Positions 26,031 to 33,521 of a DNA stretch of 64,000 bases are shown here, piece by piece. A program made the translations under genes and the position numbers. Within the stretch, counting starts at the first letter, position 1, and every line of letters starts with the position of its first letter. Under the pieces are notes generated by a model. That model made no database searches, was not told where the DNA came from, and saw only the letters and a program-made list of their open reading frames with translations. The DNA is from C7867-006 sp964453075 (GTDB lineage: Bacteria; Patescibacteriota; Minisyncoccia; Phycocordibacterales; DATDWN01). Where the stretch lies: positions 1 to 64,000 of the forward strand of contig CAYVNM010000002.1 in NCBI GenBank assembly GCA_964453075.1, written 5' to 3'.

Positions 26031-26474
26031 ATGTCCCTTATATCAAACAAAAAAGCATACTTTAATTATGAAATTGGAGAAACATACAGTGCTGGTATGG
26101 ATCTTTTTGGTTATGAAGTAAAATCACTCCGTAAGGGACAAGGGTCTCTCGAAGGGGCATATGTCACAATTCGAGGAAACGAAGCCTTCCTTATAAACTC
26201 TTTCGTACCACCATATCAAGAGAAAAACGCACCCACCGACTACAATCCACGCAGAAACCGAAGGCTTTTGCTAACAAAAAAAGAGATAAAGGAACTGGGT
26301 GATATTGAGAAAACCAAAGGCTTGACAATTGTACCTATTTCGGTGTATAATAAAGGAAGAGTTTTGAAGATTGATCTCGGAATAGGTAAAGGTAAAAAGA
26401 AATTTGATAAACGCGAGACACTGAAAAAAAATGATATGGACAGAGAAATCCGTAGAGAGTTTAAAGATAGATAA
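26031..26474 (+). CDS. smpB: SsrA-binding protein SmpB
   Basis: 147 residues from ATG 26031 (M-S-L-I-S-N-K-K-A-Y-F-N-Y); the frame extends 21 codons upstream over the promoter and that part is rejected. It has the family landmarks A-G-M-D-L-F-G-Y-E-V-K-S-L-R and the basic C-terminal tail (K-G-K-K-K-F-D-K-R-E-T). It carries tmRNA to stalled ribosomes. The tmRNA gene starts 46 bases downstream. Confidence 0.95.
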   Translation: MSLISNKKAYFNYEIGETYSAGMDLFGYEVKSLRKGQGSLEGAYVTIRGNEAFLINSFVPPYQEKNAPTDYNPRRNRRLLLTKKEIKELGDIEKTKGLTIVPISVYNKGRVLKIDLGIGKGKKKFDKRETLKKNDMDREIRREFKDR

Positions 26475-26519
26475 ATCAATAATTCCCGAAAAGTATTAGT
26501 TTGTAAACTAATTTTTCTC

Positions 26520-26915
26520 GGGGATGCCAGGTTTAGACAAGTAAATTCTTTGACAATGTGCATGGTAGAGCTCTAGAATCTCTTTAAACCTCTAGAAAAT
26601 GTAAATGCAAAAAATACATTTACAAAAGCAGTTCCTTCACCATTTATGGCGAATGGATTTGCTCTCGCTTTCGCTTAATCTTTTAGATTAAACCAAAACG
26701 GCGGCTATTCTCTGAAGTCTGTTACGGGAAATAGTTGATATATCTTCGGACTAGGAATCGTTTTAGTTTCGAGACGCTTCTGAACTAAAGAAAACTGGAC
26801 TTTTATTTATTTTGTAAGCTTAAAGAATAAAAGTTGAGAAAAATAAAACTTACTACACCATGTAGAAACATTATCAAAACTTATTTGCACGGGGGTTCAA
26901 TTCCCCCCTTCTCCA
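26520..26915 (+). ncRNA. ssrA: tmRNA (transfer-messenger RNA)
   Basis: The 5' end GGGGATG pairs with 3' CTTCTCC, with G3-U70 wobble (alanine identity) and one U-U mismatch. The T arm is GGGGG-TTCAATT-CCCCC. The tag frame runs 26607-26678: 23 residues beginning AKNTFTKA and ending FALAFA, stop TAA. It rescues stalled ribosomes with SmpB. CCA is not encoded. The tag is longer than the 10-11 residues of many bacteria. Confidence 0.93.
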
Positions 26916-26964
26916 CAATAACGAGCCACCCGCAAGGGTGGTTTTCGTTATTGTGGAGAAGGAG
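26904..26964. terminator. Long inverted repeat behind tmRNA
   Basis: CCTTCTCCACAATAACGA (the tmRNA 3' end) is repeated in inverted form around a CCACCC/GGGTGG hairpin. It may act in 3' processing or termination. No T run follows the whole structure, though TTTTCG follows the inner stem. Confidence 0.55.
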
Positions 26965-27071
26965 CAAACCAGACGGTTCTGGTTTGCGTGGGGATTTGAA
27001 AACCTTTGATAGTTTTTTGTGAGTTTGCGAAACAAAAAACAGAAAAGTTATACTGAAACTGTAAGTTTCGA
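26965..27071 (+). ncRNA. R-family structured RNA, copy R2
   Basis: GCAAACCAG/CTGGTTTGC hairpin (26964-26988), then a 74-base body (26997-27070) homologous to R1. In R2 the inner stem is GTTTTTTGT/ACAAAAAAC, where R1 has AC/GT in the same paired positions. GAAAAC can pair with GTTTC at the end of the body. R2 lies inside a 13-base direct repeat of the tmRNA 3' end (26906-26918, 27132-27144). Confidence 0.55.
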
Positions 27072-27131
27072 TTCCCCCTATAATAGATATTTTGTGAGCG
27101 GCAACGAACAAAATATTCCTGACCTAATCCA

Positions 27132-27144
27132 CCCTTCTCCACAA
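27132..27144. repeat. Second copy of tmRNA 3' end (possible att site)
   Basis: CCCTTCTCCACAA is an exact copy of 26906-26918 at the tmRNA 3' end, 226 bases downstream. This is the usual footprint of site-specific integration at ssrA, although no integrase is present. Confidence 0.45.
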
Positions 27145-27150
27145 CTATTG

Positions 27151-27179
27151 ACATTAATTAATTGGTGTGATATCTTGTG
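27151..27179 (+). promoter_or_regulatory. Promoter of cassette gene 27199
   Basis: TTGACA and TATCTT separated by 17 bases, about 20 bases before the SD. Confidence 0.7.
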
Positions 27180-27198
27180 TAAAGGAGGGAGATTTGCG

Positions 27199-27387
27199 AT
27201 GACCGAACTGGAAATGAGCCTCGGGAACATCAAGACTGCTGTCGACGCTCAGGCAAAGCTCTTGGAAGCTGCGTTGGCACTTGCCGAGGGAAGTGTGGAT
27301 AAACACAATTCTCTCCTGCTTGAAGCGAAGAACATTTTCGATGCACGCATCGCCGAGCTCAAGAAGGAACTCGAGCAGATGGAGTAG
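27199..27387 (+). CDS. Small GC-rich cassette gene, helical acidic protein
   Basis: 62 residues, probably entirely helical/coiled coil (heptad-like A-Q-A-K-L-L-E-A-A-L-A-L and I-A-E-L-K-K-E-L-E-Q-M-E). Not recognised. The start follows a strong SD AAGGAGGGAG, and a consensus-like promoter and a GACCGC/GCGGTC terminator frame the gene. GC-rich codons contrast with smpB and infC on either side. It lies next to the tmRNA 3' repeat. Confidence 0.7.
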   Translation: MTELEMSLGNIKTAVDAQAKLLEAALALAEGSVDKHNSLLLEAKNIFDARIAELKKELEQME

Positions 27388-27390
27388 CCA

Positions 27391-27428
27391 CACCCACCAA
27401 CAGACCGCATGGTTCGCCCAGCGGTCTT
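27391..27428 (+). terminator. Terminator of cassette gene 27199
   Basis: CAGACCGC pairs with GCGGTCT around a 13-base loop, followed by a T-rich stretch. Confidence 0.65.
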
Positions 27429-27494
27429 CGTCTTTATATAAATTTAAATAATTTAAAAAAATAAAATATATTCCCCTGTATACCACCCCCCTCC

Positions 27495-27523
27495 ATTGAC
27501 TAACCTCCCAAAGAGAATATAAA
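27495..27523 (+). promoter_or_regulatory. Promoter of cassette gene 27554
   Basis: TTGACT and TATAAA with a 16-base spacer, about 20 bases before SD AGGAGG. Confidence 0.6.
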
Positions 27524-27553
27524 TATATACAGACAACAACCCAGGAGGGCTTT

Positions 27554-27721
27554 GTGGAACAGCAACAAGCGTTCACCGAGAAGCCTCTCCAGCGTTTTTT
27601 AATGGATGTGGCTTTTGGACTTTGTATCTGTTTGTTTGTTTTCCTTTTTCATCTTGTAGAAGTCAAGAAACTTGAGATGAAAAAGGTAAACGATGCTTCG
27701 ATGACCACGCCCACCCCCTAA
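27554..27721 (+). CDS. Small single-pass membrane protein, GTG start
   Basis: 55 residues: M-E-Q-Q-Q-A-F-T-E-K-P-L-Q, one hydrophobic helix (V-A-F-G-L-C-I-C-L-F-V-F-L-F), then a short charged tail with K-K-L-E-M-K-K. SD AGGAGG lies seven bases before GTG. Promoter and an ACCCGCCA/TGGCGGGT terminator are present. Not recognised. It could be a membrane-active small protein, but nothing shows toxicity. Confidence 0.55.
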   Translation: MEQQQAFTEKPLQRFLMDVAFGLCICLFVFLFHLVEVKKLEMKKVNDASMTTPTP

Positions 27722-27754
27722 CCCGCCACGTCCCCCACGGACCTGGCGGGTTTA
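27720..27754 (+). terminator. Terminator of gene 27554
   Basis: AACCCGCCA pairs with TGGCGGGTT directly at the stop codon, then a short T run. Confidence 0.7.
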
Positions 27755-28023
27755 CCATTGTTATTCTATTTTAAAACAAAAGCGCCTGTAGGGGCACTTT
27801 TGTTTTGAACCTAAAACCAAGTATATTTTTTAAAACAAGGAGAAATTTTTTACAATAAATGCCATTGTAATAATGTTGGTGATCAATGTCGCCCATAGAA
27901 TTAAGTAAGCTGACATTGGTAATTTTATTTTTTGTGGATTCATTGTTTTTAGTATTATTTTTAGTAAAGCCCTACGCAAAACCTTATTATAGAATTAATT
28001 TGTTTATTAAACAACACCAGATG
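27755..28023. other. Intergenic region with a second bidirectional terminator
   Basis: AAAACAAAAG..GCC/GGGGC..TTTTGTTTT forms a hairpin at 27773-27806. The rest is AT-rich. A 62-codon hydrophobic frame starts at 27886 but has no SD and runs into the converging gene at 28024, so it is not called. Confidence 0.5.
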
Positions 28024-28599
28024 TTAATTAAATTTAACATAAGTTGGTTTAGCCAACATACTTCCGACTTTTGACCAAGCGTGACAATCATAACTAACAC
28101 TGTTTGAATTAGTACCCAAAACTCTACCGCTTGTTATATCCTCTGGAATAACTTCTGGTAATTCTGAGATAGATTTTGGCTCTGTCCTTATACCCGTAGA
28201 CATTCCTTCTGTCCAAACATACAAATACCTACCATCATAAACCATCATGGTTAATGTAGATTTACCAGTAGAATATCTCGTCCTGAACTCTGCCCTCAAT
28301 TTGTTATCAGCTAGATATATAGAGTTTGTACTAGTTTGAGTTTGACTTACTTGCTCATACTTACATTCGTAACTTCCTTTTATGGATAAAATACTTTTTA
28401 GTGTAACTGGCTTTGTTGTAGTATTTTTTGTGGTAACAGAAGAAGTGCTATTTTTTACTTCTTCAGTACTGGTTCCTACCACAACCCGATCATCATTTAG
28501 ACCAGATTCATTTATTGTGCTTTTTGGAGAACGCACAAACCAAACGACCAACAAAATCAAAACCACACCCAAAATTGATAATATCTTTTTGTATTGCAT
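28024..28599 (-). CDS. Secreted/anchored hypothetical protein
   Basis: 191 residues: an N-terminal membrane anchor (I-L-S-I-L-G-V-V-L-I-L-L-V-V-W-F-V), a Ser/Thr-rich linker (about 35-65) and an extracellular domain with S-Y-E-C-K-Y and a late Y-D-C-H-A-W; these two Cys may form a disulfide. No recognised family. Located between two converging/diverging small genes. Confidence 0.6.
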   Translation of the reverse strand: MQYKKILSILGVVLILLVVWFVRSPKSTINESGLNDDRVVVGTSTEEVKNSTSSVTTKNTTTKPVTLKSILSIKGSYECKYEQVSQTQTSTNSIYLADNKLRAEFRTRYSTGKSTLTMMVYDGRYLYVWTEGMSTGIRTEPKSISELPEVIPEDITSGRVLGTNSNSVSYDCHAWSKVGSMLAKPTYVKFN

Positions 28600-28686
28600 A
28601 TAATTTATTAAATAATAATTCCTCTATAATTTTACCATGAAAATGGCCCCTCGTAACACAACATAGAGCAGTTCTAATGCTTGTGT

Positions 28687-28692
28687 TATAAT
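28687..28692 (+). promoter_or_regulatory. -10 box of gene 28699, leaderless
   Basis: TATAAT exactly 6 bases before ATG 28699. Confidence 0.65.
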
Positions 28693-28698
28693 CACGGT

Positions 28699-29331
28699 AT
28701 GAAAAAATTTGTTTTATTCATAATAATCGTAGCATTACTGACTGGATATTTTTTTGTCTTCAAAGATAAGAATTCAACAAAAAAAGATACTAATATTGAA
28801 TCGTATAGAAACTACGGACTAGGCATATCGTTTGATTATCCAAAAGTATTAGACGTCAGTACTTCTGATGGAATCATAGTATTACATCACGATATTCCAT
28901 TCGAAAATACAGGTGCCTGTGACATGATGGGAGAAGAAAAAACATACCCGAGATTAACAGACTTTAGAGTTACTATTCAAAAAACAAACAAAGGGCTCGT
29001 AGAGACCATGAAAGCAATGAGCCCATACATACCTCAAGAAAATTTTGTAGATAACCAAGTTGTAGAATCACCAGGATTTATTGATAAATTCTCAGTCGGC
29101 ACCCTAAAAGGTTACGCTATATATGAAGGTGCTGAGGGCTGTGGGCAAACCACATACTACTTCCCAATAAAAGACGATCAGACTCTCATAATCGGTAAGG
29201 CTTCTATACAAATACTTTCTGGTATATTTTCAGACAACAGAGAAAAGGAGGTTCTAGCCGTTCCAGGTGTTATTTCAAGAGAAGAATCAAACCAAATATT
29301 CCTATCAATACTACAAACACTAAAAATATAA
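28699..29331 (+). CDS. Membrane-anchored hypothetical protein
   Basis: 210 residues from ATG 28699. An N-terminal hydrophobic anchor (F-V-L-F-I-I-I-V-A-L-L-T-G-Y-F-F-V-F), then an extracellular domain starting Y-R-N-Y-G-L-G-I-S-F-D-Y-P, the opening of PsbP-like/DUF folds found in CPR surface proteins. Two Cys (C-D-M-M, E-G-C-G-Q). Function unknown. Confidence 0.65.
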   Translation: MKKFVLFIIIVALLTGYFFVFKDKNSTKKDTNIESYRNYGLGISFDYPKVLDVSTSDGIIVLHHDIPFENTGACDMMGEEKTYPRLTDFRVTIQKTNKGLVETMKAMSPYIPQENFVDNQVVESPGFIDKFSVGTLKGYAIYEGAEGCGQTTYYFPIKDDQTLIIGKASIQILSGIFSDNREKEVLAVPGVISREESNQIFLSILQTLKI

Positions 29332-29513
29332 ATATTGTGTAATCGTTCAAAACGTGCTATATTTATGTTGTATTTATTGAATTTTATTACCAAATTAATA
29401 ACAAAATTTCAGATTTGAACCAAGGTCAAGGCGAAAGCTTTGAGAAAATCCGAGGTGTACTAAATGTACAGCGAGGAGTTTCGAGAAGTTTTCAACGCAG
29501 AGATTGGTCAAAT

Positions 29514-30041
29514 ATGGAATTTCCGAACAAATTGTCACTATATATTAGGATAAATAATCAGATCAGTGCACCAGAACTTCGTGTAATTATGGAAGACGGT
29601 TCAAACCTGGGAGTTATATCCACAAAAGAGGCTTTGGACAAAGCACGAGAAGCCGGACTTGATCTAATTGAAATATCACCAAAAGCCAATCCGCCAGTTG
29701 CAAAAATCATGGATTATGGTAAATTTCAGTATGCTGAAAACAAGAAGCTAAAGGTGGCAAAAACCAAGGCCCATACCGTAGAAATCAAGAATATACAGGT
29801 AAAAGTAGGCACGGGAGACCATGATTTGGAGCTTAAAGCAAAAAAAGCCTCTGGATGGTTAAAGGAAGGAAATCGCATAAAAATAGACCTTTTTCTACCA
29901 GGAAGAACAAAATACATGGACATTAAGTTCCTCAAGGAGCGCATGGACAGAGTTTTGAAACTAATCACCGAGGAATACAAAGTTGCCGATGAGGCCAAAA
30001 AGTCTCCAAAGGGGTTAAGTATAATAATAGAAAAAGCATAA
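29514..30041 (+). CDS. infC: Translation initiation factor IF-3
   Basis: 175 residues from ATG 29514 (M-E-F-P-N-K-L-S). The N-domain R-I-N-N-Q-I, linker K-I-M-D-Y-G-K-F-Q-Y and C-domain are all present. IF-3 checks initiator tRNA on the 30S subunit. The frame stays open 33 codons upstream, and IF-3 genes often use rare starts such as ATT, so an earlier start remains possible. First gene of infC-rpmI-rplT. A ~150-base leader with a small GTAC hairpin may serve L20 autoregulation. Confidence 0.93.
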   Translation: MEFPNKLSLYIRINNQISAPELRVIMEDGSNLGVISTKEALDKAREAGLDLIEISPKANPPVAKIMDYGKFQYAENKKLKVAKTKAHTVEIKNIQVKVGTGDHDLELKAKKASGWLKEGNRIKIDLFLPGRTKYMDIKFLKERMDRVLKLITEEYKVADEAKKSPKGLSIIIEKA

Positions 30042-30055
30042 ACACAAAATTTATC

Positions 30056-30241
30056 ATGAGCACAAAAACAAACAAGTCATTCTCAAAAAGATTGAAAGTA
30101 AGCAAAAACGGTAAAATTACCGCACGAAAAAGTGGTCAAAACCATTTCAATGTAAAAGAAAGCCGTAGATCACAGTTAGCCAAAAAGAAAGGTGTTTCCT
30201 TTACTATCAGCAATAAGGACCGTGCCCATTATATAAAATAA
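30056..30241 (+). CDS. rpmI: 50S ribosomal protein bL35
   Basis: 61 residues, basic, with T-N-K-S-F-S-K-R-L-K-V-S and the C-terminal K-D-R-A-H-Y-I-K pattern of bL35. It lies 14 bases after infC and 33 before rplT, the standard order. Confidence 0.93.
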   Translation: MSTKTNKSFSKRLKVSKNGKITARKSGQNHFNVKESRRSQLAKKKGVSFTISNKDRAHYIK

Positions 30242-30274
30242 AAAAATTAGTAAGATAATTATAAAACAACCAAC

Positions 30275-30652
30275 ATGACAAGAGTAAAAGGTGGTGTTAA
30301 CGCACTAAAATCAAGAAAGAATATCCTCCGAAAAGTAAAAGGATACAGACACGGCAGAGGAACAAAAGAAAGACAAGCTACAGAAGCCATCTTTCACGCT
30401 GGTACATATGCTTTTGCACACAGAAGAGACAAGAAAACAGATGCTAGACAACTATGGAATGTTAAGATTTCTTACGCCTCAAAAGAACTTGGTACCTCAT
30501 ATAGCAAATTAATGGGTAGCCTAAAAAAGAAAGGCGTACTATTAGACAGAAAAATACTAGCTACTTTGGCAAAAGAGAGTCCAGAGACATTCAAAAAAGT
30601 GGCTGAGTTTGCCAAATCATCCCCTGCTCCCAAAGCAACAATAACTAAATAA
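30275..30652 (+). CDS. rplT: 50S ribosomal protein bL20
   Basis: 125 residues. It starts M-T-R-V-K-G-G-V and has the R-D-K-K-T-D-A-R-Q-L-W region of bL20 (usually R-R-x-R-K-R-D-F-R-x-L-W). Assembly protein of the 50S. The C-terminus carries a short Pro/Ala/Lys extension (S-S-P-A-P-K-A-T-I-T-K). Confidence 0.95.
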   Translation: MTRVKGGVNALKSRKNILRKVKGYRHGRGTKERQATEAIFHAGTYAFAHRRDKKTDARQLWNVKISYASKELGTSYSKLMGSLKKKGVLLDRKILATLAKESPETFKKVAEFAKSSPAPKATITK

Positions 30653-30654
30653 AC

Positions 30655-30681
30655 AAAAAACCGGCCAAAAGCCGGTTTTTT
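30655..30681. terminator. Terminator after rplT
   Basis: AAAAAACCGGC/GCCGGTTTTTT hairpin, serving the converging rplT and beta-CASP genes. Confidence 0.85.
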
Positions 30682-30694
30682 GTTCTTTTTTAAC

Positions 30695-32065
30695 TCATAA
30701 GTTATACCTCTTACCTCTCTCTGGATACACAGCGTCTACCTCCAACTCTTCTCGCAACCTCTGGACTAGATAGGTGGATGCTTTCGGCTCACCCATTACC
30801 ACAAAAACTTTTTTCACTGTCTTAGCAGTATTAGAAACCATATCTACTATTCCATCAGAATCTTTGTGAGAAGAGTACCCAGATATCATTTCAACTCGTG
30901 CTTTTATTGGTACTTGTCTGCCGTTTATTTCTACATATTTTGGTCTTTCTTGTATCTGCCGGCCCAAAGTTCCTATAGCCTGATAACCCATAAGAAGAAT
31001 TGTGCTTTTTGGGTCTGGCAAGAAATTCATCTCATGCCACATTACCCTACCACCAGTAGACATACCCGACCCAGCTATAATAATCTTTGGATTTGCTGTG
31101 TTTACTATGGATTGTGAGTCGCGAGAACCATGAGTGATATTAAGTTTTGGAAATTCAAAAATATTATCCCCACTTTTTATTTCTTTTTGCACCTCTGCAT
31201 TAAAATCTTTTTTGGAACGAGCATACACTTCTGTAACTTTTTGACCCAAGGGGGAATCCAGAAAAACAGGCACAGAAGGAATGAATCCTCCTTCTACTAG
31301 ATTATTTAATTCATACAAAACCACCTGGGTTCTTTCTATAGAAAAAGCCGGGATCACAACCGCCCCATTGTTTTTTATTGTCTCGGTAATCACCTTGCGA
31401 AATCTAGCATCTCTCTCATCTTTTGGTTCATGATTGCGGTCACCATAAACACTGTCTACGATCAAGTAATCTGCATCAGTAATTTCTTCCGTGTCTTTGA
31501 GAAGAGGTGCGGGTGAATTACCAGAATCACCCGTAAAAACTATTTTTTTACCATCAAAACTAAATTCATAGATAGCAGAACCTAGTATATGCCCCGCATC
31601 CTTAAGATACACAGAAAAATCTTTGTTAATCTCTATATTCTTGTGATAAGCAACAGTTTCCCACAACGAAAAAGCTTTATTAAAATCATCTATATCATAC
31701 AAAGGAATCTCTCGAACCCCTTCAATATCTACCTTCTCTTTCATATCCATAACCTTCAGAGCATCCATGAGCATCAAGTGAGCCAATTCTTTGGTTTCTT
31801 TCGTAGAATAAATCACTCCTTCAAATCCGTCCTTGACCAGCTTACACACCCTACCTATATGATCCATGTGTGCATGAGTAACAAACAAATAATTTACTGA
31901 TTTAACATCATAATCAAACGGTTTGTTATTTTCTTCATAAGAACCTTGCACACCTTGGATCAATCCACAATCTATTAATATTTTTGTTTGGTTTCCTTCT
32001 AATAGGAAATTGGCGCCTGTGACCGTCCCTACTCCTCCATAAAATGTGACTTGTAATTTATTCAT
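30695..32065 (-). CDS. Metallo-beta-lactamase/beta-CASP RNA nuclease
   Basis: 456 residues. Zinc site T-H-A-H-M-D-H (63-69), G-H-I-L-G-S-A, F-T-G-D-S-G and the beta-CASP motifs ending with G-S-G-M-S-T-G-G-R and G-Y-S-S-H. This is the CPSF/Int11-like bacterial type, smaller than RNase J; it likely cleaves or trims RNA. TATAAA lies 7 bases before the ATG. A ~130-base structured region precedes it. Confidence 0.9.
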   Translation of the reverse strand: MNKLQVTFYGGVGTVTGANFLLEGNQTKILIDCGLIQGVQGSYEENNKPFDYDVKSVNYLFVTHAHMDHIGRVCKLVKDGFEGVIYSTKETKELAHLMLMDALKVMDMKEKVDIEGVREIPLYDIDDFNKAFSLWETVAYHKNIEINKDFSVYLKDAGHILGSAIYEFSFDGKKIVFTGDSGNSPAPLLKDTEEITDADYLIVDSVYGDRNHEPKDERDARFRKVITETIKNNGAVVIPAFSIERTQVVLYELNNLVEGGFIPSVPVFLDSPLGQKVTEVYARSKKDFNAEVQKEIKSGDNIFEFPKLNITHGSRDSQSIVNTANPKIIIAGSGMSTGGRVMWHEMNFLPDPKSTILLMGYQAIGTLGRQIQERPKYVEINGRQVPIKARVEMISGYSSHKDSDGIVDMVSNTAKTVKKVFVVMGEPKASTYLVQRLREELEVDAVYPERGKRYNL

Positions 32066-32071
32066 TGTAAT

Positions 32072-32200
32072 TTTTATATGCCCACTCCTTACAGGAGCAG
32101 TACACCTTTTGGATTTTTTAATTCACTTCGTTCTTAAAAAATCTCAAGAAGGTCTTGCAGTTGGGTCCCGTCCCAACCTCACCGCTCAAAAATGTGATGC
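32072..32200 (-). other. Structured intergenic region upstream of beta-CASP gene
   Basis: On the minus strand it holds GTTGGG/CCCAAC, GATTTTTTAA/TTAAAAAATC and CTCC/GGAG hairpins in a row, ahead of the TATAAA box of the nuclease gene. It may be the 3' end of the 32201 transcript with terminators, or a small RNA. Confidence 0.4.
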
Positions 32201-32602
32201 TTAATCTTTTTTCCATATTTTTATTCCGTACAAAGAACCAACTAATCCACCAATCAAATCCAAGATTAAGTCAGACGAGGTGTCGGTAACATAGGCCATG
32301 CCATCAGAAAAAGAAGTGGTCCCGACACTTAGTTCAAGAAATTCCCACAACAATCCTACAACTAAAGTACTAAACAAAACCCGAATAACAACTTTCTTAT
32401 TCGTCCACGTAGAAAAATCTATTGTTTTTTTTATAATAACCAAAGAAAACATCCCAACAATAACCCCTCCCAGAAAATGAAGAAGCATATCATACCACCA
32501 ATAAAACCAGTCTAAATAAAATTTAACACTAGCAAAAAACAAAACAGCAAGAATAAATAACAATATTGAGGCTGTTTTAAATAAAGTTGTTTTTGTCATC
32601 AC
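32201..32602 (-). CDS. Small four-helix membrane protein
   Basis: 133 residues (GTG at 32602, or ATG one codon later) with four membrane helices. The motif Y-D-M-L-L-H-F-L-G-G and a late D-L-I-L-D-L-I-G-G-L-V-G-S recall VanZ/DUF2238-type membrane proteins. TACAAT ends 6 bases before the GTG. Function unknown. Confidence 0.6.
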   Translation of the reverse strand: MMTKTTLFKTASILLFILAVLFFASVKFYLDWFYWWYDMLLHFLGGVIVGMFSLVIIKKTIDFSTWTNKKVVIRVLFSTLVVGLLWEFLELSVGTTSFSDGMAYVTDTSSDLILDLIGGLVGSLYGIKIWKKD

Positions 32603-32627
32603 TTTCTAATTGTATCAAAAATAAAAT

Positions 32628-32810
32628 TAAAATACCCACGAAAATCGTGAGTGTTTTAATAGGGTTACAGTGATACTCCCCTACAAAAAAAGTAGGTGGG
32701 TGCTCTCACTCATACTCGTCAGAACAAAAAATAAATTTCATGCTCATCGTGGTATAAAAATATTGAACTCCCTTAAAAATTCTTAGGTAGAAAGTATCAA
32801 AGCAACCCTG
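32628..32810 (-). ncRNA. ssrS: 6S RNA candidate
   Basis: About 183 bases, the size of bacterial 6S RNA. The predicted first bases AGGGTT pair with AACCCT near the end, then GATACT with AGTATC, giving a long interrupted rod. Promoter TTGGCA/TATAAT (16-base spacer) ends 7 bases before the proposed start, and ACTCACGA/TCGTGGGT plus T run ends it. 6S RNA binds RNA polymerase. The central bubble could not be checked by covariation. Confidence 0.5.
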
Positions 32811-32815
32811 TGTTA

Positions 32816-32843
32816 ATTATACTCTCCCGAAAAACCATGCCAA
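32816..32843 (-). promoter_or_regulatory. Promoter of 6S-like RNA
   Basis: -10 TATAAT (32816-32821) and -35 TTGGCA (32838-32843) with a 16-base spacer, minus strand. Confidence 0.65.
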
Positions 32844-32873
32844 CTTGTAACCGAGCAACAAATAGTGTGTAAA

Positions 32874-33476
32874 TTACTCTAAAATACCGTCCAGATTCAC
32901 ATCATACATTATTTGTTCTTGAACCAATCTATAATCTGACAATTCGTCTTTTTTGAACCAGTGATTTATTTCCATTTCAGCTTCTTTTGGTGAACCTGAT
33001 GCATGAATAAGATTTCTTACAGCTCTACCATCAGTATCCGCCATAATGTAAGAATCCAAAACATAATCACCTCTTATTGTTCCAACATCGGACGATCTTG
33101 GCTCTGTTCCACCAGTAATCTTTCTAACAATCTCAACAACATGTGCACCTTCCCAAACCATAGCCACAACAGGACCAGAAGTCATATATTTCTTTAATTT
33201 CTCTAGTATTACTGCAGTTATTTCAAAAGGATCTTCTGTTGGTAAAACCTCCCCCTTCTCCTTGGCTGCTTTCACTCTTTTCTCCCCTGTAATTCTGCGC
33301 CAATCTGGATCTAGAGTGTAGTGTTTTTCTATATGTTCCTCTGTAGGCACACACATCTTTACACCAACAAGCTTCAGCCCAGTTCTCTCAAACCTTCCTA
33401 TAATTTCACCTACAAGAGTTCTCTGTACTCCGTCTGGCTTGACAACAACAAGAGTTCTTTCTTTTTTTGGATGCAT
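32874..33476 (-). CDS. ndk: Nucleoside diphosphate kinase, enlarged
   Basis: 200 residues from ATG 33476 (M-H-P-K-K-E-R-T). Active site His158 in N-L-I-H-A-S, and V-V-K-P-D-G at the start. It transfers phosphate between NTPs and NDPs. The family is usually 130-150 residues; here ~40 extra residues sit at about 54-94 (L-D-P-D-W-R-R-I-T-G-E-K ... P-T-E-D-P-F-E), after the position of the H-Y motif. Follows map on the same strand. Confidence 0.92.
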   Translation of the reverse strand: MHPKKERTLVVVKPDGVQRTLVGEIIGRFERTGLKLVGVKMCVPTEEHIEKHYTLDPDWRRITGEKRVKAAKEKGEVLPTEDPFEITAVILEKLKKYMTSGPVVAMVWEGAHVVEIVRKITGGTEPRSSDVGTIRGDYVLDSYIMADTDGRAVRNLIHASGSPKEAEMEINHWFKKDELSDYRLVQEQIMYDVNLDGILE

Positions 33477-33521
33477 AAAAATAAATTTTATAAAATAATG
33501 CCTTAAGGATATCAAAAAATA

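Noticed and set aside
27019..27198. N-terminal extension of the 27199 gene
   Set aside because: It covers the R2 body, the 13-base repeat, the promoter and the SD; the ATG at 27199 is clearly favoured.
27886..28074. Plus-strand 62-codon hydrophobic frame
   Set aside because: No SD, and its 3' half is the reverse strand of the converging 28024 gene.
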